Below are positions 1 to 11,908 of a stretch of 64,000 nucleotides of DNA, piece by piece. The notes below the pieces were generated by a model. That model was not told the origin of the DNA, made no database searches, and saw only the letters and a list, made by a program, of their open reading frames with translations. The stretch is from Sistotremastrum niveocremeum HHB9708 (lineage: Eukaryota; Basidiomycota; Agaricomycetes; Sistotremastrales; Sistotremastraceae), in assembly GCA_001630475.1 (NCBI GenBank), contig KV419424.1:188931-252930 (forward strand). The letters run 5' to 3'. The stretch's first letter is position 1. The number at the start of each line of letters is the position of its first letter. The translations under genes were made by a program, and so were the position numbers.

Positions 1-653
1 GCACCTCGAAAGCATGCGACTTTAATATCCGTGATATATTCTCGCTCTCACCGCGTCCATCGACGCCGAAAAGACCAACTGTACCCGTCAACCTTGACCC
101 TATTCCCCTCCATCGCTCTTCCTTACGATCCACGTCCACGTCCAGTTCCGAGTCTGACAACGACTCGCTCTTCCACGACGATACCGACTCTGATTTCTAG
201 ATCCACCAGCATTCGCATATTCAGCTTCATCTTCACTTTCAATCTTACCTCATCTTATCGACGCCTCATTTGCATACTCATCATCCTCCACGACCATCGT
301 CTTTTTTTTTCATCAGCTCAACGCATTGCATCGCATCGCACGCACTCGTCCCCGTCGTCCCCGGATCGCATATCACGAATCCACGATTATATCTCAGGCA
401 CTCCATGCATCTCGTCCCTGATCGCCTCCATCTGATTATCTGATTTAACTCTCCAATATTTACCCCGTTTCTTCTTGATTTAACCTTATTCCACTTCATG
501 TACCATCGCATTTGTCATGTACCTGTCATTGTCACTCTGATCCTACAATACATGTACCTCTTCCCATGATTAATATTTTGCGAAAATTTTGAACTCAGAA
601 CGTGACTCTAACGGATAGTCCGTCATGAGTCGACCTTCGCTAGCCACTCTCTC
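1..653. other. 5' flank of SER1, no gene recognised
   Basis: This stretch is rich in C/T and holds open frames on both strands, but none shows a recognisable domain, convincing splice sites or a plausible start context. It most likely contains the SER1 promoter and 5' UTR, and possibly the end of a neighbouring gene that lies outside the window. I see no tRNA and no repeat in it. Confidence 0.4.
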
Positions 654-1902
654 ATGGACCGCCAGCAAGTCGTCAATTTCGGTGCTGGGCCTTCTGCCCT
701 CCCTACCTCTGTCCTCGAAAAGGCGGCCAAGGGCCTCTTAAACTACAATGACAACGGCATCGGGCTCGTCGAGCTCTCGCATCGCTCAAAAGACTTTGCA
801 AAGCTCAACGACGATCTCGAGTCTATCATCCGCACTCAACTCGATGTACCCAGCACGCATCATATTCTCTTCACCCAGGGTGGAGGTTCTGGACAGTTCT
901 CTTCTGTCGTTATGAACCTCCTCGCGAGACATACGCTCTTGCATCCTGACTTGAAACCCGAGGAAAGAGTCATGGATTATATCGTCACAGGCAGCTGGAG
1001 CAAAAAAGCCTACGAAGAAGCCAATCGACTCGCAGGTGGCAAGGCAGTCGCCAATCTCGTCGTCGACGCCCGACGTACCTCCAAAGACGGCAAATCGTTC
1101 GATAACGTGCCCCAGCCATCCGAATGGAAACTCTCTCCTGCGGCCAATACTGCGTTCATTTACTATTGCGAGAATGAGACTGTAGACGGCGTCCAGTTCT
1201 CCGACTCGTCATTCCCTCATCATCTCCTCGAAAACAGCTTCAATCCACCCCTCGTGGCGGACTATTCTTCGTCATTCATGTCCCGTCCCATTCCCCGCAT
1301 CGCAGATCACGCCCTCATATTCGCTGGCGCACAGAAAAATATCGGTCCATCAGGTCTTACTATCCTCATCGTCCGTAACGACGTTCTCGTCGACGTGGAC
1401 GCCGCCTACAAACTTGGGGCGAATCCCGTTCCGCTCACAATGGCCTATAAAACGCTGGCGGACTCAAAGAGTCTGTATAACACCCCTCCCATGTTCGCGA
1501 TGTACGTCTCGTTGTTGGTCCTGCAAGACATCCAGGCAAAGGGTGGCTTGGGGCCGTTGGAAGAAGTCAACAGGCAGAAACAGGCGATCCTGTATGACGT
1601 ATTAGAAGGATACGAAGAGAAGGGTATTTTGAAGTTGAAAGTGCAAAAGGGGAGCAGGAGTTGGATGAATGTCACTTTCGAGTTTGTGGACAAACAAGTC
1701 GAAAAGACATTCTTGGAGTCGGCGGAAAGCAAGGGCTTGAAGCAGCTCAAAGGACACAGATCAGTTGGAGGTGCGTTTCGTTTATTCTTTATGTTCTCGT
1801 TCTGATCAAGTGACAGGTATCCGTGTCTCGTTGTACAACGCCATTACGGAAGAACAAGTAAAATCACTGATTAGTGTACTTCACGCTTCATTAGGAGCCT
1901 AA
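654..1902 (+). CDS. SER1: Phosphoserine aminotransferase
   Basis: This class V aminotransferase converts 3-phosphohydroxypyruvate and glutamate to phosphoserine and 2-oxoglutarate, the second step of serine synthesis, and uses PLP. The protein is about 400 residues, the usual family length. The N-terminus reads VNFGAGPSALP, the family's opening motif. The PLP-lysine motif AGAQKNIGPSG is present with the lysine near residue 228, and GGGSGQF lies near residue 76. One 46-nt intron (1771-1816) splits a glycine codon close to the C-terminus; after it the protein ends in IRVSLYNAITEEQVKSL and a short tail. Without that splice the frame would end in a non-conserved tail at 1805. The stop lies three bases from the stop of the oppositely oriented TRM9, so the two transcripts must overlap at their 3' ends. 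Confidence 0.95.
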
Positions 1903-1905
1903 GAA

Positions 1906-2898
1906 CTAAACCTCCCATAACTTCAACTCGATATAAAAATTCGATCTCTCCCAACTGTCCTGAACGATCTCCACTCCACGTGTATTTCCCTCACCGTCTT
2001 GTGGTGGTGGCCCTATCTGCAACCCTAGCTCTGTTGCAGCCTCGCAAGTCAACTCTTTCAGTTCGCCGGATTCGAAGAAATGGTAGTATCGCTGGTACAC
2101 TTTCGCGCTCCCTGAGGGTTCGCTTTTCTTGCCTGGCTGCTCTGAGAGGACCCATGGGACCAACGCATCCCTGCCTTTTGATATTGACGAGTCTGATGTC
2201 GAGGTTTCTGGGATAGTTCGTTTGGAAAGTTCGTCTTGATCGACGGCCCAGACGTAAATGAGTACTCGGCCATGAGAAGGTGATACGCTTCGCAGAAGAG
2301 CCTGGATAATCATCAGATTGGAGTCTTGTAGTTAGGTGGATAGACATACTTTGATAGCGCGTCGACGTCGTTCGGGCGTTGAGAGATGATGTATCGTCGC
2401 TATCGAAATCGCATAATCCTATTTCTTCGTGAAATCCTGAGTATAATAAGAACCGAGCGAGACTCACGAATGCGCCTTCTCGCCAACATACATCCAATGC
2501 ATCCCCAAGCACAACTTCCCTCCTCACCACCGAGCCAGAGCCAGACGTCGACCCAGCATACCTGGCAAGCTTCAACAACTCCCCACTCCGATCCATCCCA
2601 ATCGTCCATACGCTCCCCGGCCGTTCAACAGGCAGAGGCAGATATTTCCCATTTCCAGTCCCAGAGTCAAGTCCTATAGATCCTGCAGAGAGCGAGGACA
2701 AGAATTGAGAGATGACGGGCCAGGGCTACTATATCCAGAGTCCAAGTTAGAGGTTATTTTTTGATAGAAAAAATGGCGATGTGCCTTGTATCGCGTTTGA
2801 GAGAAATGAGGCGCTATGGCGTCGTAGACTTCGTGTACTGTTGATGCTTCATATGAGGATGCGTCGGCGGGCACTTCGATAGGGATCAGAGCAGGCAT
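1906..2898 (-). CDS. TRM9: tRNA (uracil-5-)-methyltransferase Trm9
   Basis: This SAM-dependent methyltransferase, acting with Trm112, methylates carboxymethyluridine at the tRNA wobble position (mcm5U/mcm5s2U). The spliced protein starts MPALIPIEVPADASSYEAST and carries VYDAIAPHFSQTRYK then PWPVI, the Trm9 family opening. The SAM-binding loop is LDSGTGNGKYL, followed by IATIHHLSTPERR and VWAVDQ, and the C-terminal signature is YQRYYHFFESGELKEL. Three introns are inferred: 2726-2784, 2419-2467 and 2302-2349. The first must use a GC donor (AAG|GCACAT), because only that choice restores the TRYKPWP motif. The gene lies 36 bp downstream of the site-2 protease stop on the same strand and is convergent with SER1. 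Confidence 0.9.
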
Positions 2899-2934
2899 CT
2901 AAGATGACTCGGCGTCTATCTGGGCGATTTCATC

Positions 2935-4920
2935 TTATCGTGTATAGTGCAGTAGAATATTACAGAGGACTGTTATGCTCCCTAATGATATAGTCCCGTA
3001 GCTCAAGATGCCTTGTATTCGCTTCTTCCATCTGCTGCCTTCTCTTTGAACGCTTCTTTCTCCGAGTTCAATGTCGAACTCTTCCTGAGCTCTGTGCTTC
3101 ATGAGCAATTCCAGTAGAGCCTCTACGGCCTGACCACCATCGAGGACTCGTACGGGTAGCATGTTGAAGAAAAATAGAGATAGATTGATAGTAATGAAAT
3201 ATCTGGACGACGTCAATCGTCCCGTCTTACTCGAAGAAGAAATAACTCACCCTTGTAAGATCTCAAAAATTCTAGGAAGCCACACAGGACCAGAAGAGTA
3301 CTTGGGTTGATAGATTCCAACTTGCACTTTGATCGTGGGTTAGCGGAAGGAAAGAAAGGGAAATTGGAAGTAGCCACCTTCTTCAAAGACCTCTGCTCGT
3401 GGACCGTTCCACACAACCACCCTCGACGTTGGCGTCTCGCTCACCCATATGAAGGGCTTTACGCGTATACGCAAGAGCTGTGCTGATGAGTGTGGTACAA
3501 TGCATGTCCCCGATGCACATTCGTCTTGGCTCCAACATCGCAGGGCAGGCTCATTACCGCTCGGAGTAAAAAGAGCCAGAGGATCAACGCAATGCTGAGC
3601 TTTAGCGCCTCTTCCTCGAGTCAGCTCTTCGAAGCAGGATGTCTGAATCTCGGGTGGGGTTGCTTTTAAATTCATAGGAGGGCAACATAACGAAGGTTGA
3701 GCTGAGGCAAGACGATTAGCTTTACCCAGAACAGGGACAATGATCTGACTGCTTACATTCGAACCATGCACTTGGCACACACCATCCTGCTCCACCTCGA
3801 TGAGGACTATCCGACGTCAAGAACGTACTCCAAACGTCATGATTGTTCGGTGTATCCGCTAGGGAGACATCATCGAGATGGGTAATGAGGTCTCTAACCG
3901 GTAGATGAGATTCCAATGCGGAACCCTAGTGATGGATGAGGTCGAGAGTCACAGAATGGGTCATGCAACATTACCTCTGCATGACCAACGATCACCCTCC
4001 CTTCTCCTGAGACATCAGTGTACCCGATCACATCCCATACTAGAGAACCAAGGGGAGACCATGCCCAGAGCGAGATAACACCCCAAATTATCAAATTATG
4101 CCACACTCCTGCACATATGATGCGCAGGCGACCACGTGCAGGTATTAAAGAGAGCGAGGGTGGAAACGACACGAACGCTGACGGGAAAATGACGAAGAGC
4201 GATAGCCCAGCTGATGACAATGAAATGGATTCACTAGACGACATTAATATACATGGTATAAAGATGCTATATATTGTGCTTACGTTGCCGCTGCTATAGC
4301 ATGGCCTGCTTCGTGGAGCACTTGAGAGACGAAAAGGGACAGAAAGATGGGAACAAGGTGGGCGATAGGGACCGTTACTCCAGGGATCTGAGAAAGTGGT
4401 TATAAGAAGTCATCTACAGAAATATTGGAGCGCGCACAATGGCATAGAATCCAAGTTCAGTGCTTTCAGGCACGGACGGCGGAGAAGTGGGCGGAACTGG
4501 CCCTCGTTTCGAGAGGCTCTGAATATGCTCTGGTTGCAAATATTTCGAAAACACCGCGACTAATTCCCAAGAGAGGGTGAACGCATTAAAGGCAAGGAAT
4601 GCTACACAGAGGAGTATGCCTGCTATAGCGAAGAATATGCCGAAATCATAGAAGACCGAGACAATTTGATGGCCTGGTTTGCGGAAGTAAAGCGCAAGTC
4701 CATCATGTACTGAGTTCAGAGCAGTCGTTTCGACTTTCAATGCAAGTCCGTGAAGCTCAACGCGAGTGTCCCGTTCATCGAAGCGCCAAAAGTAGCGCGT
4801 TATGTGGCGAGGAGCAAGTGCCGGGGCGGGCAAGCTTCCTCCATGTCTTTGCCTTGCCCAATGTCGACGAAGTAAATGAATACAGACCCAGGCAAATGGA
4901 ATCAGCAGGAGAACAAGCAT
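2935..4920 (-). CDS. Site-2 protease (M50 intramembrane metalloprotease)
   Basis: This is a multi-pass membrane zinc protease of the MBTPS2/S2P type, which cuts membrane-bound transcription factors such as SREBP inside the bilayer. In basidiomycetes the pathway serves sterol and hypoxia responses. The N-terminal exon (from 4920) begins with a hydrophobic segment and holds further membrane helices. A following exon encodes IPGVTVPIAHLVPIF and then VLHEAGHAIAAA, the HExxH zinc site, at about 4280-4330. The last exon encodes FFFNMLPVRVLDGGQA, which supplies the third zinc ligand in the LDG motif. At least five short introns separate the exons; most were placed from motif continuity rather than traced exactly. 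The start codon faces the septin start 101 bp away, so the promoter is probably shared. Confidence 0.85.
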
Positions 4921-5021
4921 TCCATCATGAAGGTCACTTCGGCCTTGTCCGAACGTCGCGCTCGTGCAAAGGTTGTTATTTGGCCGTATTTGGTCCTAAT
5001 CCAGTCTACCCGTCCTTTCAA
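4921..5021. promoter_or_regulatory. Short divergent promoter of S2P and CDC10
   Basis: Only 101 bp separate the two divergent start codons. The 5' UTR and promoter elements of both genes must lie here or overlap the neighbouring coding sequence. No clear TATA box is visible. Confidence 0.4.
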
Positions 5022-6344
5022 ATGGCTACCGCTCAAGTTGAGGAAATTCGCGCCGCTTCATACGTCGGTTTCGACTCTATCACTCGTCAAATCGAGTACA
5101 AGCTCCTCAAGCGTGGTTTCCAATTCAATGTCATCGTCGTCGGTGCGTCTTGACTCGATCAACCTCCCTTTTCTCGCGTTGGAACTGACGCGGTTCAGGT
5201 CAAACTGGGCTCGGAAAATCGACACTTATTAACACCATCTTCGCCTCCCACTTGATCGACTCGCAAGGACGTCTGCAGGCGGACGAGCCTGTCAGACAGA
5301 CGACGGAAATCCAGACGGTGTCCCACGGTCAGCCAACCCACTTTTCCGCGTTTGACCCTTTTTCTGAGTAGTTGTTCAGTCATCACGGAGAACGGCGTTA
5401 GACTGAGATTGAACATCGTCGACACTCCTGGATATGGAGACCAAATCAACAACGAAAACTGGTGCGTGCTTTCCTACATCACAAGTGCGACCGAATATTA
5501 ACTGTCCATTGAAGCTGGGATCCCATCGTCAAATACATCAAGGTGCGCGAGCCTCTCTTATATTGACGACGAAGCCGAGCTTACTTCTTGTCATAGGATC
5601 AACACAGCGCGTATTTGCGCAAAGAACTCACCGCCATGCGCGACCGTTATATCCAAGATACCCGCATCCACTGCTGCCTCTTCTTCATCAACCCCACTGG
5701 CCACTCCCTCCGTCCTATCGACGTCATCGTCATGAAAAAACTGTCAGAGGTCGTGAACGTCGTTCCCGTCATTGCCAAGGCAGACAGCTTGACACTCGAA
5801 GAACGCGATGCCTTCAAGCAAAAGGTGCGTGATCACCACACCATCCATTGCAGTGCCATAGTAACCTTTGATGTAGATTCGGGAGGAGCTCGTGTACCAC
5901 AACATCCGCTTATACCCTATTGACACTGACGAAAACGACGAGGAGGAAATCCAACTCAACGAGCGGATCAGAGTGAGTGATTGTCCTTATTTGACGCAGC
6001 AGTCTAACGATATTGTCTCCGCTCCAGAGCATGATCCCCTTCGCTGTCGTCGGGTCAGAACGCAACGTGATCATCGACGGTAAACCCGTTCGTGGACGTA
6101 AAAATCGCTGGGGTGTCATCAATGTTGAGGATGAAAAGCACTGTGAATTTGTGTACCTTCGCAATTTCTTGACCAGGTGAGTTGCAGTCTTTTCTTTGTA
6201 TCAACTTGTCCTTACTCTGGTTATTTTAGGACCCACTTGCAAGACCTCATTGAGACCACCGCCCAGATCCACTACGAGGCATTCCGTTCGAAGCAGCTTC
6301 TTGCTTTGAAGGACGCTTCCGCCCGTCCTGCTCAGTCGTCATGA
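5022..6344 (+). CDS. CDC10: Septin, Cdc10 group
   Basis: Septins are GTP-binding proteins that assemble into filaments at the septum and bud neck. The protein starts MATAQVEEIRAASYVGFDSI and contains KLLKRGFQFNVIVVG, then the P-loop GQTGLGKST, the G3 motif VDTPGYGD and the G4 motif AKAD. The septin unique element follows (PFAVVGSERNVIIDGK, then GRKNRWGVINVED). It is about 320 residues and stops shortly after the GTPase domain without a C-terminal coiled coil, which is characteristic of the Cdc10 group. Seven introns are inferred, each restoring family motifs, for example NENC|WDPIVKYIK|DQHSAYLRKEL. The first intron is 5143-5198 and splits the glycine codon in front of the P-loop. Confidence 0.93.
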
Positions 6345-6668
6345 GTCTCTTCCATACAGAGATAGCTCACGCCTTATCGACTTGAACATTCTCTTTAGGC
6401 TGGATTCACACTTTCTTTGTTTTCACTTAGTTCGGACTATCGTCGTTCGTTTAATATACCTTGCAATGATATATTTGATATCGAAAGATATCCCTTTTCT
6501 AACGGGGATAAATATCAATGCTATTATGACCTACGAGAAGGGTGTGCAACTTCAGAAGAAATGGGTGCTACATCGATAGCAGGATTCAGGGATTACTATA
6601 AAATAAGTGCCTAGAGAAACAAGGAGGGAAAACAAGTACAATGAGGTAGAGATTGTATAGTGAAATGA
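6345..6668. other. Convergent 3' region between CDC10 and the flippase gene
   Basis: This A/T-rich gap lies between two convergent stops and presumably holds both 3' UTRs. Nothing else is recognisable. Confidence 0.4.
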
Positions 6669-9600
6669 TCATGAAGGTCGTGTAGGTGTGTCCGGTGGAC
6701 TCGATGTAGATGGGACTTTACTGTGTCGTCGGCGCATTGAGCGCCTAATTGAAGGGAATAAGTGTCTTGATCCGTGTCCGTGTTTACTACTCCATCCATG
6801 TCCGCCGAGTAATCCATGTTTTCTTTCTGATTGTCTTTCCGAGAGATTCGTTTGTATGCGACGCATTGACACGCCCTCTTCCTCAGTCGCAAAGTCGAAT
6901 CCACGGTGGACCGACTGCTGACCCGTCGACATATCAGTTCGACTACCTGCTGCCAAAGGATTTGGCGTGATACGCGAGGGCGGAGGGAACCGGTTGAGAT
7001 CCTCTTCGCTGGTGGCGGCTGAAGTGGCGGCTCCCGCATGCTTATGACGCCCACCGAGGAGAGGGTGATTGAGGATATCAATCTCGGGGTGCGTCTTTCG
7101 CAGCGTTCGAAGAATGTCGATATCGCTAGGTGCGTACAGCGTCTTGGCGGCCTTGAGGACGTAGCGAGGAAGGAGGGAGATGAAGAACGTGAGGATCAAG
7201 CAGAACCAATAGTATGCAGCGCGGAACAGGTAATGATTGTTGCCACTGTGAAAGGGTTTGTTAGATTTGACTCTCTGAGTAGAAGACGCAAATACTCACT
7301 ATACGTCCGTGTAGAACCAGCCGGGTGCAATAGCCGAATAAACAACCGTGAAGAGCCAGACGAGGACAGGGCCAATGAGGACGGCGAACCAAACCCATCC
7401 GCTCCATGCGTATGTGTTGAGGCCGTTGAAGGCGTTGACAACCATGACTGCAGAAATGACCATGGTCTACTCGATTGTCAGCAGATGTCGCAGGACAAAA
7501 CACGAAGCACGTACAGTTGAGAACTCGATGCGCGATACATCATAACCATCTGTACGGGATGAGACGGTATCATATGCATACAACGTGAAGAAGTAGATGA
7601 CAGCAGACTAAAAGAATATCAGGAAGAGCCCTCAGCGAGAGGAAAGAGTACATACCTGATACACCGCATCGAGCATATAGAGCGAAAACAGTTTCGTGCC
7701 AAACCATTTGCCTTCCCTGCCTTCTCGGTATAGTTCCGGGAGAGCCATAAGAATGTCCGCGTCAATCATACGATCGAAGATACCGATGGCGATGACAGTG
7801 GCGAGAGACCAGAAGACATTCCAGAAGAGAAGGTAGGTATAGTCAAACACGCTAGATGACTGTAAGCTTTTGGTCAACAGCGATGAGAAGACGACGCACT
7901 ATTGTGTACTCCATGCGCAGTAGATTTGGAACCACCACAGAACGCCAATACAAACGATGTTCTTGTAGAAGAAATTCAGAATCCTAGATGATGTCAGTAA
8001 ATCTTCGTATTCGGGCAGAAGCGCAAGACATACATGTTTGCATTGCGGGAGTAAGACCAGTGACCGTGAACAAAGAGTAAACGTTTCAGGAAGCGGAACT
8101 GAGCGATCGCATAATCCGACGAGTTGACAGCCTGAAGACCTTCTTCACCAGATATACCAACACCAACGTCGGCAGCCTGGATCATGCTGACGTCGTTCGC
8201 ACCATCACCAATGGCGAGGGTAACAGCACCGATGCCATCTTTGACCAACTTGACGACCAAGGCCTTCTGAAGAGGTGACACACGACAACAGATGACGGCT
8301 TCGCATTGGGTTGAAAGTCGGAGAAGCAGGCCTTTCGTTTCCTCTTCGAGAGCCTAAGACACATCAGCACGAGAACGGACCTTTCATGTAACATCCACTT
8401 ACATCAGTCAACGCAGCTCCATCAATGACGAGGATGAAGCCTCCAGGACGACTGCCATTGCCTTCACCGGCCACAGAAACACCAGTATTGATTCTTCGTA
8501 AAGTGTCCGGTCTTGAACCATACGATTTCTCATGAATGGCCTTGTCGTAAGGTCCTTCAACCAGTAGATTCCTTTCGGGGAAGAACATATCCGCGGCGCG
8601 AGCCAACTGATCATACGCGCTCTGGTCCTTACTTCCTCGAACGACAATGAGATTTGAATCACGAGCAATCAAGTTGGTGCTGTATCCGATGGCTGGATAG
8701 AAGTCAGAAACGTTTGTACAGGTGAATATAATCCAACATACCAATAGCAGTCTCGAGCTTATCACCAGTCGCAACCCAGACTTTGATTCCGGCAATCTTA
8801 AGATCGGCAATGGTTTCAGGAACACCATCTTGTAAACGGTCCTCGATCGCAGTCGCGCCGAGGAGCCGTAAATCCGCTTCCATATCGCTGGAAACAGCTT
8901 CGACCTGAGCATCTCTGTCCTCGAGGGCAACAGACGCTTCATGATAGCGTGTGCTCCAAGCCTCGTATTCCTCCTCGGGAATGACTTTGTATGCCAAGCA
9001 GAGTGTTCGGAGTCCTTGATTGGCAAATTCATCGAGGTGGTTTTCGGTCTTGCGACGAAGTTCATCGTTGCCGGATCGCAATCTCTCAAAAATGACCTGA
9101 AAGAAAATGAGTAAAATCCAGAGGAAAGCTCGACCAATACATACGTTATCAGCACCCTTGCACAGAAGGAACAAACGATGATCCTCGTCGTCCAGTCTGC
9201 GCACGATGACACTCATCCGTTTACGAGCACTGGTGAAATCAAGAACGTTGAGAAGCTCGTACTCCTCGACGTGATCCGAGAAAGGAGTCTGCAAGCGCAT
9301 GATCTCGCGCTCGCGTCCACGGAAGACGAAACCGACGTCCGCAGCAGCTTGAACGAGGGCAGCCTCGTCGGGACTCTGCGCTTTGTATTCAATACCACCG
9401 GTGACAGGATCGACGACAGCCAAGACTGTATGACACAGTGCGAGAACGTTGAAGAATCCATTGAGCATTCGTGCTTGAGACGATGTAGGGCCACCGGCTT
9501 CTGCTCCCTTGGCAGCGTTGAGATCGGCGTTGAGGTCAGTATCGACGAAGTGATGAAGGACGCCTTGAGACAACGCGACTTTCTCGGCAGCCAGTGTAGA

Positions 9601-11381
9601 AGGAACGCCATTCGACGAGTCGTCCGTGGTAGCAGGGAGAGATTCGGGGTACGTAGGATCGCGCTGGGTCTCAGCAGTCTCAGCTTCAGGATCACCCTGA
9701 TATGTCTTGCCGCCAATTGAACAGCCTCTAAAGACCATGGAGTTCTGCAGGTCGTTAGTGCCAATTCAAAGGGAGACAAAAAAAAAGCATACCTGAGTCA
9801 GTGTACCAGTTTTGTCAGAGAACACATATTCGATTTGACCGAGGTCATCCGCCAAATTCCAACTTCTCGCCAGAGTGGCAGTATCAGTTTTGTCATACCA
9901 GATATTCTTGTCGAAATAGATGAAGGCGGCTTGACAAGTTCGCACGACTTCGATGGAAATATACAGAGAAATAGGAATTACGTTTTGGAACGTGATCAGT
10001 GCGTTCGCCCAAGTGACGAGCCCATTAATTTGGGGGTTGTCATCCGAGCGGTTTTCGTCAAATGTCCAGGGAGCGCCGTGGTGAGTTTTGCCTCGGTCAA
10101 TGAAGTACTCTGCGATGGCGCAGGCGACGGCCATAACGGCAAGAAGGGCAAGGTTGATGAGCCTGGGATTTCATTAGAGTTTGAACGGAGTTTGGAGGGG
10201 CATATACATACACTTGGGGGTTCATCAATCTTTCCACCCTACTTCTCTTACTCGGAGTACCACCAGAGTTCATGACGATCTTGGCATCTTCACCGGTGAA
10301 CAGAGCGACTCCAATAACCCATTTCGTATTCCTGAGAATCATTCCACGGAGAAGGGTGGTCTGTAGGTCGACTGGGGAAGGCTGGAGGTGAGGGTCGTTT
10401 GGCACAATTTTCGCGTTGAGCCTGAACATGTTCTCGTCGGGTTTCTCGGCTTCAACTCTGAAGGCAGCAATATTCTTGTCCGCGCAAGCCTGGGGAGTGC
10501 GAAGCGCGGTGAGTGAAGCAACCGCGTTTCTCGATTTCAAATTCGTCTCTCCATCAAGATTCTTTGTCTCCACGAAACAAACATTCTCATCCTCCGAAGT
10601 GGCACAGATGATAAGGTCGGCGGGCACCTGCTCGTTATCATTGACGAGTACGAAGTCACCGACTCGGACATCTTCCCAGATGACCTTCTTCCAATAGGCC
10701 TCGTTAGACTCTTCGCGAATGCTCCCATCAGTACTATCGGCCGGAGAGGATTTCTGTTCACCCTTCTCGATGTCTAGCTCGGCTGGTGCAGGCTTCGATT
10801 TGCGAGGAATGACGCGCCCGACGCCCCTGACAAAAGTCTTGGCTTTGCCGGCGGTGACGTTGTTGTTTTGATAGGAGTCGCCGGCGAGGATCTGGGTGCT
10901 GGCATGGTTGACTCTGCGATCCGACTGGTGACGCTTGATGTCCTCGTAGCCGTCCTTGAGGGCGGTGATGGCCAAGACAGCGATTAGGGGGAGAATGACG
11001 AGACCGGGGGAGATGGTCGAGAATTTTGGGAAGAACTGGAGAATGGCAATGGCAGCGAAGAAACTGGGAGGGCAATCAGTACGTGCGTGTGCGATAAAGT
11101 AGATGCCGGGCTCACACGTTAGCTATTCGGCGGAACTGCTCGAGGAGATTTCTGGGCAGGAAGGTAATTATGGTGTACTTTGACGTTAAGACTTGGTTCG
11201 TGAGGTAGACATGCTCTTTGAGTATCTTGCCCTTCTTTGGGTCGAAGAACGACTCTGGGAGAGGCTGGTTGACGTAGACGGAGCGGGGATGTCGTGGACG
11301 GTGAGACCTTCCGAAGAGCGCCTCGATGGTGAAGCGGTTCAGAAATTTGGCAACGCGCCCTTGGTGGTCGGGGGCGGCCAT
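6669..11381 (-). CDS. P4-type phospholipid flippase (Dnf-like)
   Basis: This aminophospholipid-translocating P-type ATPase normally works with a Cdc50-family subunit at the plasma membrane or endosomes. The start [20 protein letters not shown] leads into [11 protein letters not shown] and the first helices. The actuator domain carries [20 protein letters not shown] and [12 protein letters not shown]. The phosphorylation site is [11 protein letters not shown], the hinge is [15 protein letters not shown], and the P-domain has [17 protein letters not shown] and then [11 protein letters not shown], the P4 signature. C-terminal helices are followed by a basic, disordered tail rich in RRRH and SSP. 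The insertion with basic [12 protein letters not shown] before the actuator resembles the Dnf1/Dnf2 group rather than Drs2. About a dozen introns of 45-60 nt interrupt the gene. Confidence 0.92.
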
Positions 11382-11908
11382 GGTGGTGGTGGGAGGAAGA
11401 GAGAGGCGATAGAGGAGATGGGCTGGGAGTAAAGAGATGGTGAGGATGGAACCCGAGACCGCCCTCGCACGGCCACAGTCTCGGTATGTCTCGCTTAGTC
11501 AGCCGCTCCGTCAGGCTCACTAACGCCCGAACTTTGCTGATCGATTACACGACGGGTGAGCATCTTCTGTCAATATATTATTTATTTGATTTTACTTTTA
11601 TTTCTTTTGCAAAGCATTAGTGCTCTGCTCGACGCCCATGCCACCGACGGCGCACCTCGGAGATGCTGACCGGCCACTCATTGCATGACTTGCCCGTTTC
11701 CCCTTTCGGCGTCCAATGACTCTCAGCTTTTACGTGGTCTGTCCCGACATCGTACTTGAGCCAAAGTCACCCACAGCAAGCGCGGAACGCACCTCTTCTT
11801 GCCCAGCGTTATCTCCATTGTCTCAGATTTATCATCCGACTCTTCCATTTTCCTGGACATCCATCAATTTTAGTATATTCCGCTGACTCGCACTGAGGCA
11901 TTTCTGAC
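11382..11908. other. Flippase promoter / FAN1 3' region
   Basis: About 530 bp between the flippase start and the FAN1 stop, both on the minus strand. It contains a T-rich run near 11575-11610. Open frames here have no recognisable domain. It is probably the flippase promoter. Confidence 0.4.

Noticed and set aside
31-435. Open frame of 134 codons at the left edge
   Set aside because: Low-complexity Ser/Arg/Thr composition, no splice pattern and no domain; probably chance in C/T-rich promoter sequence.
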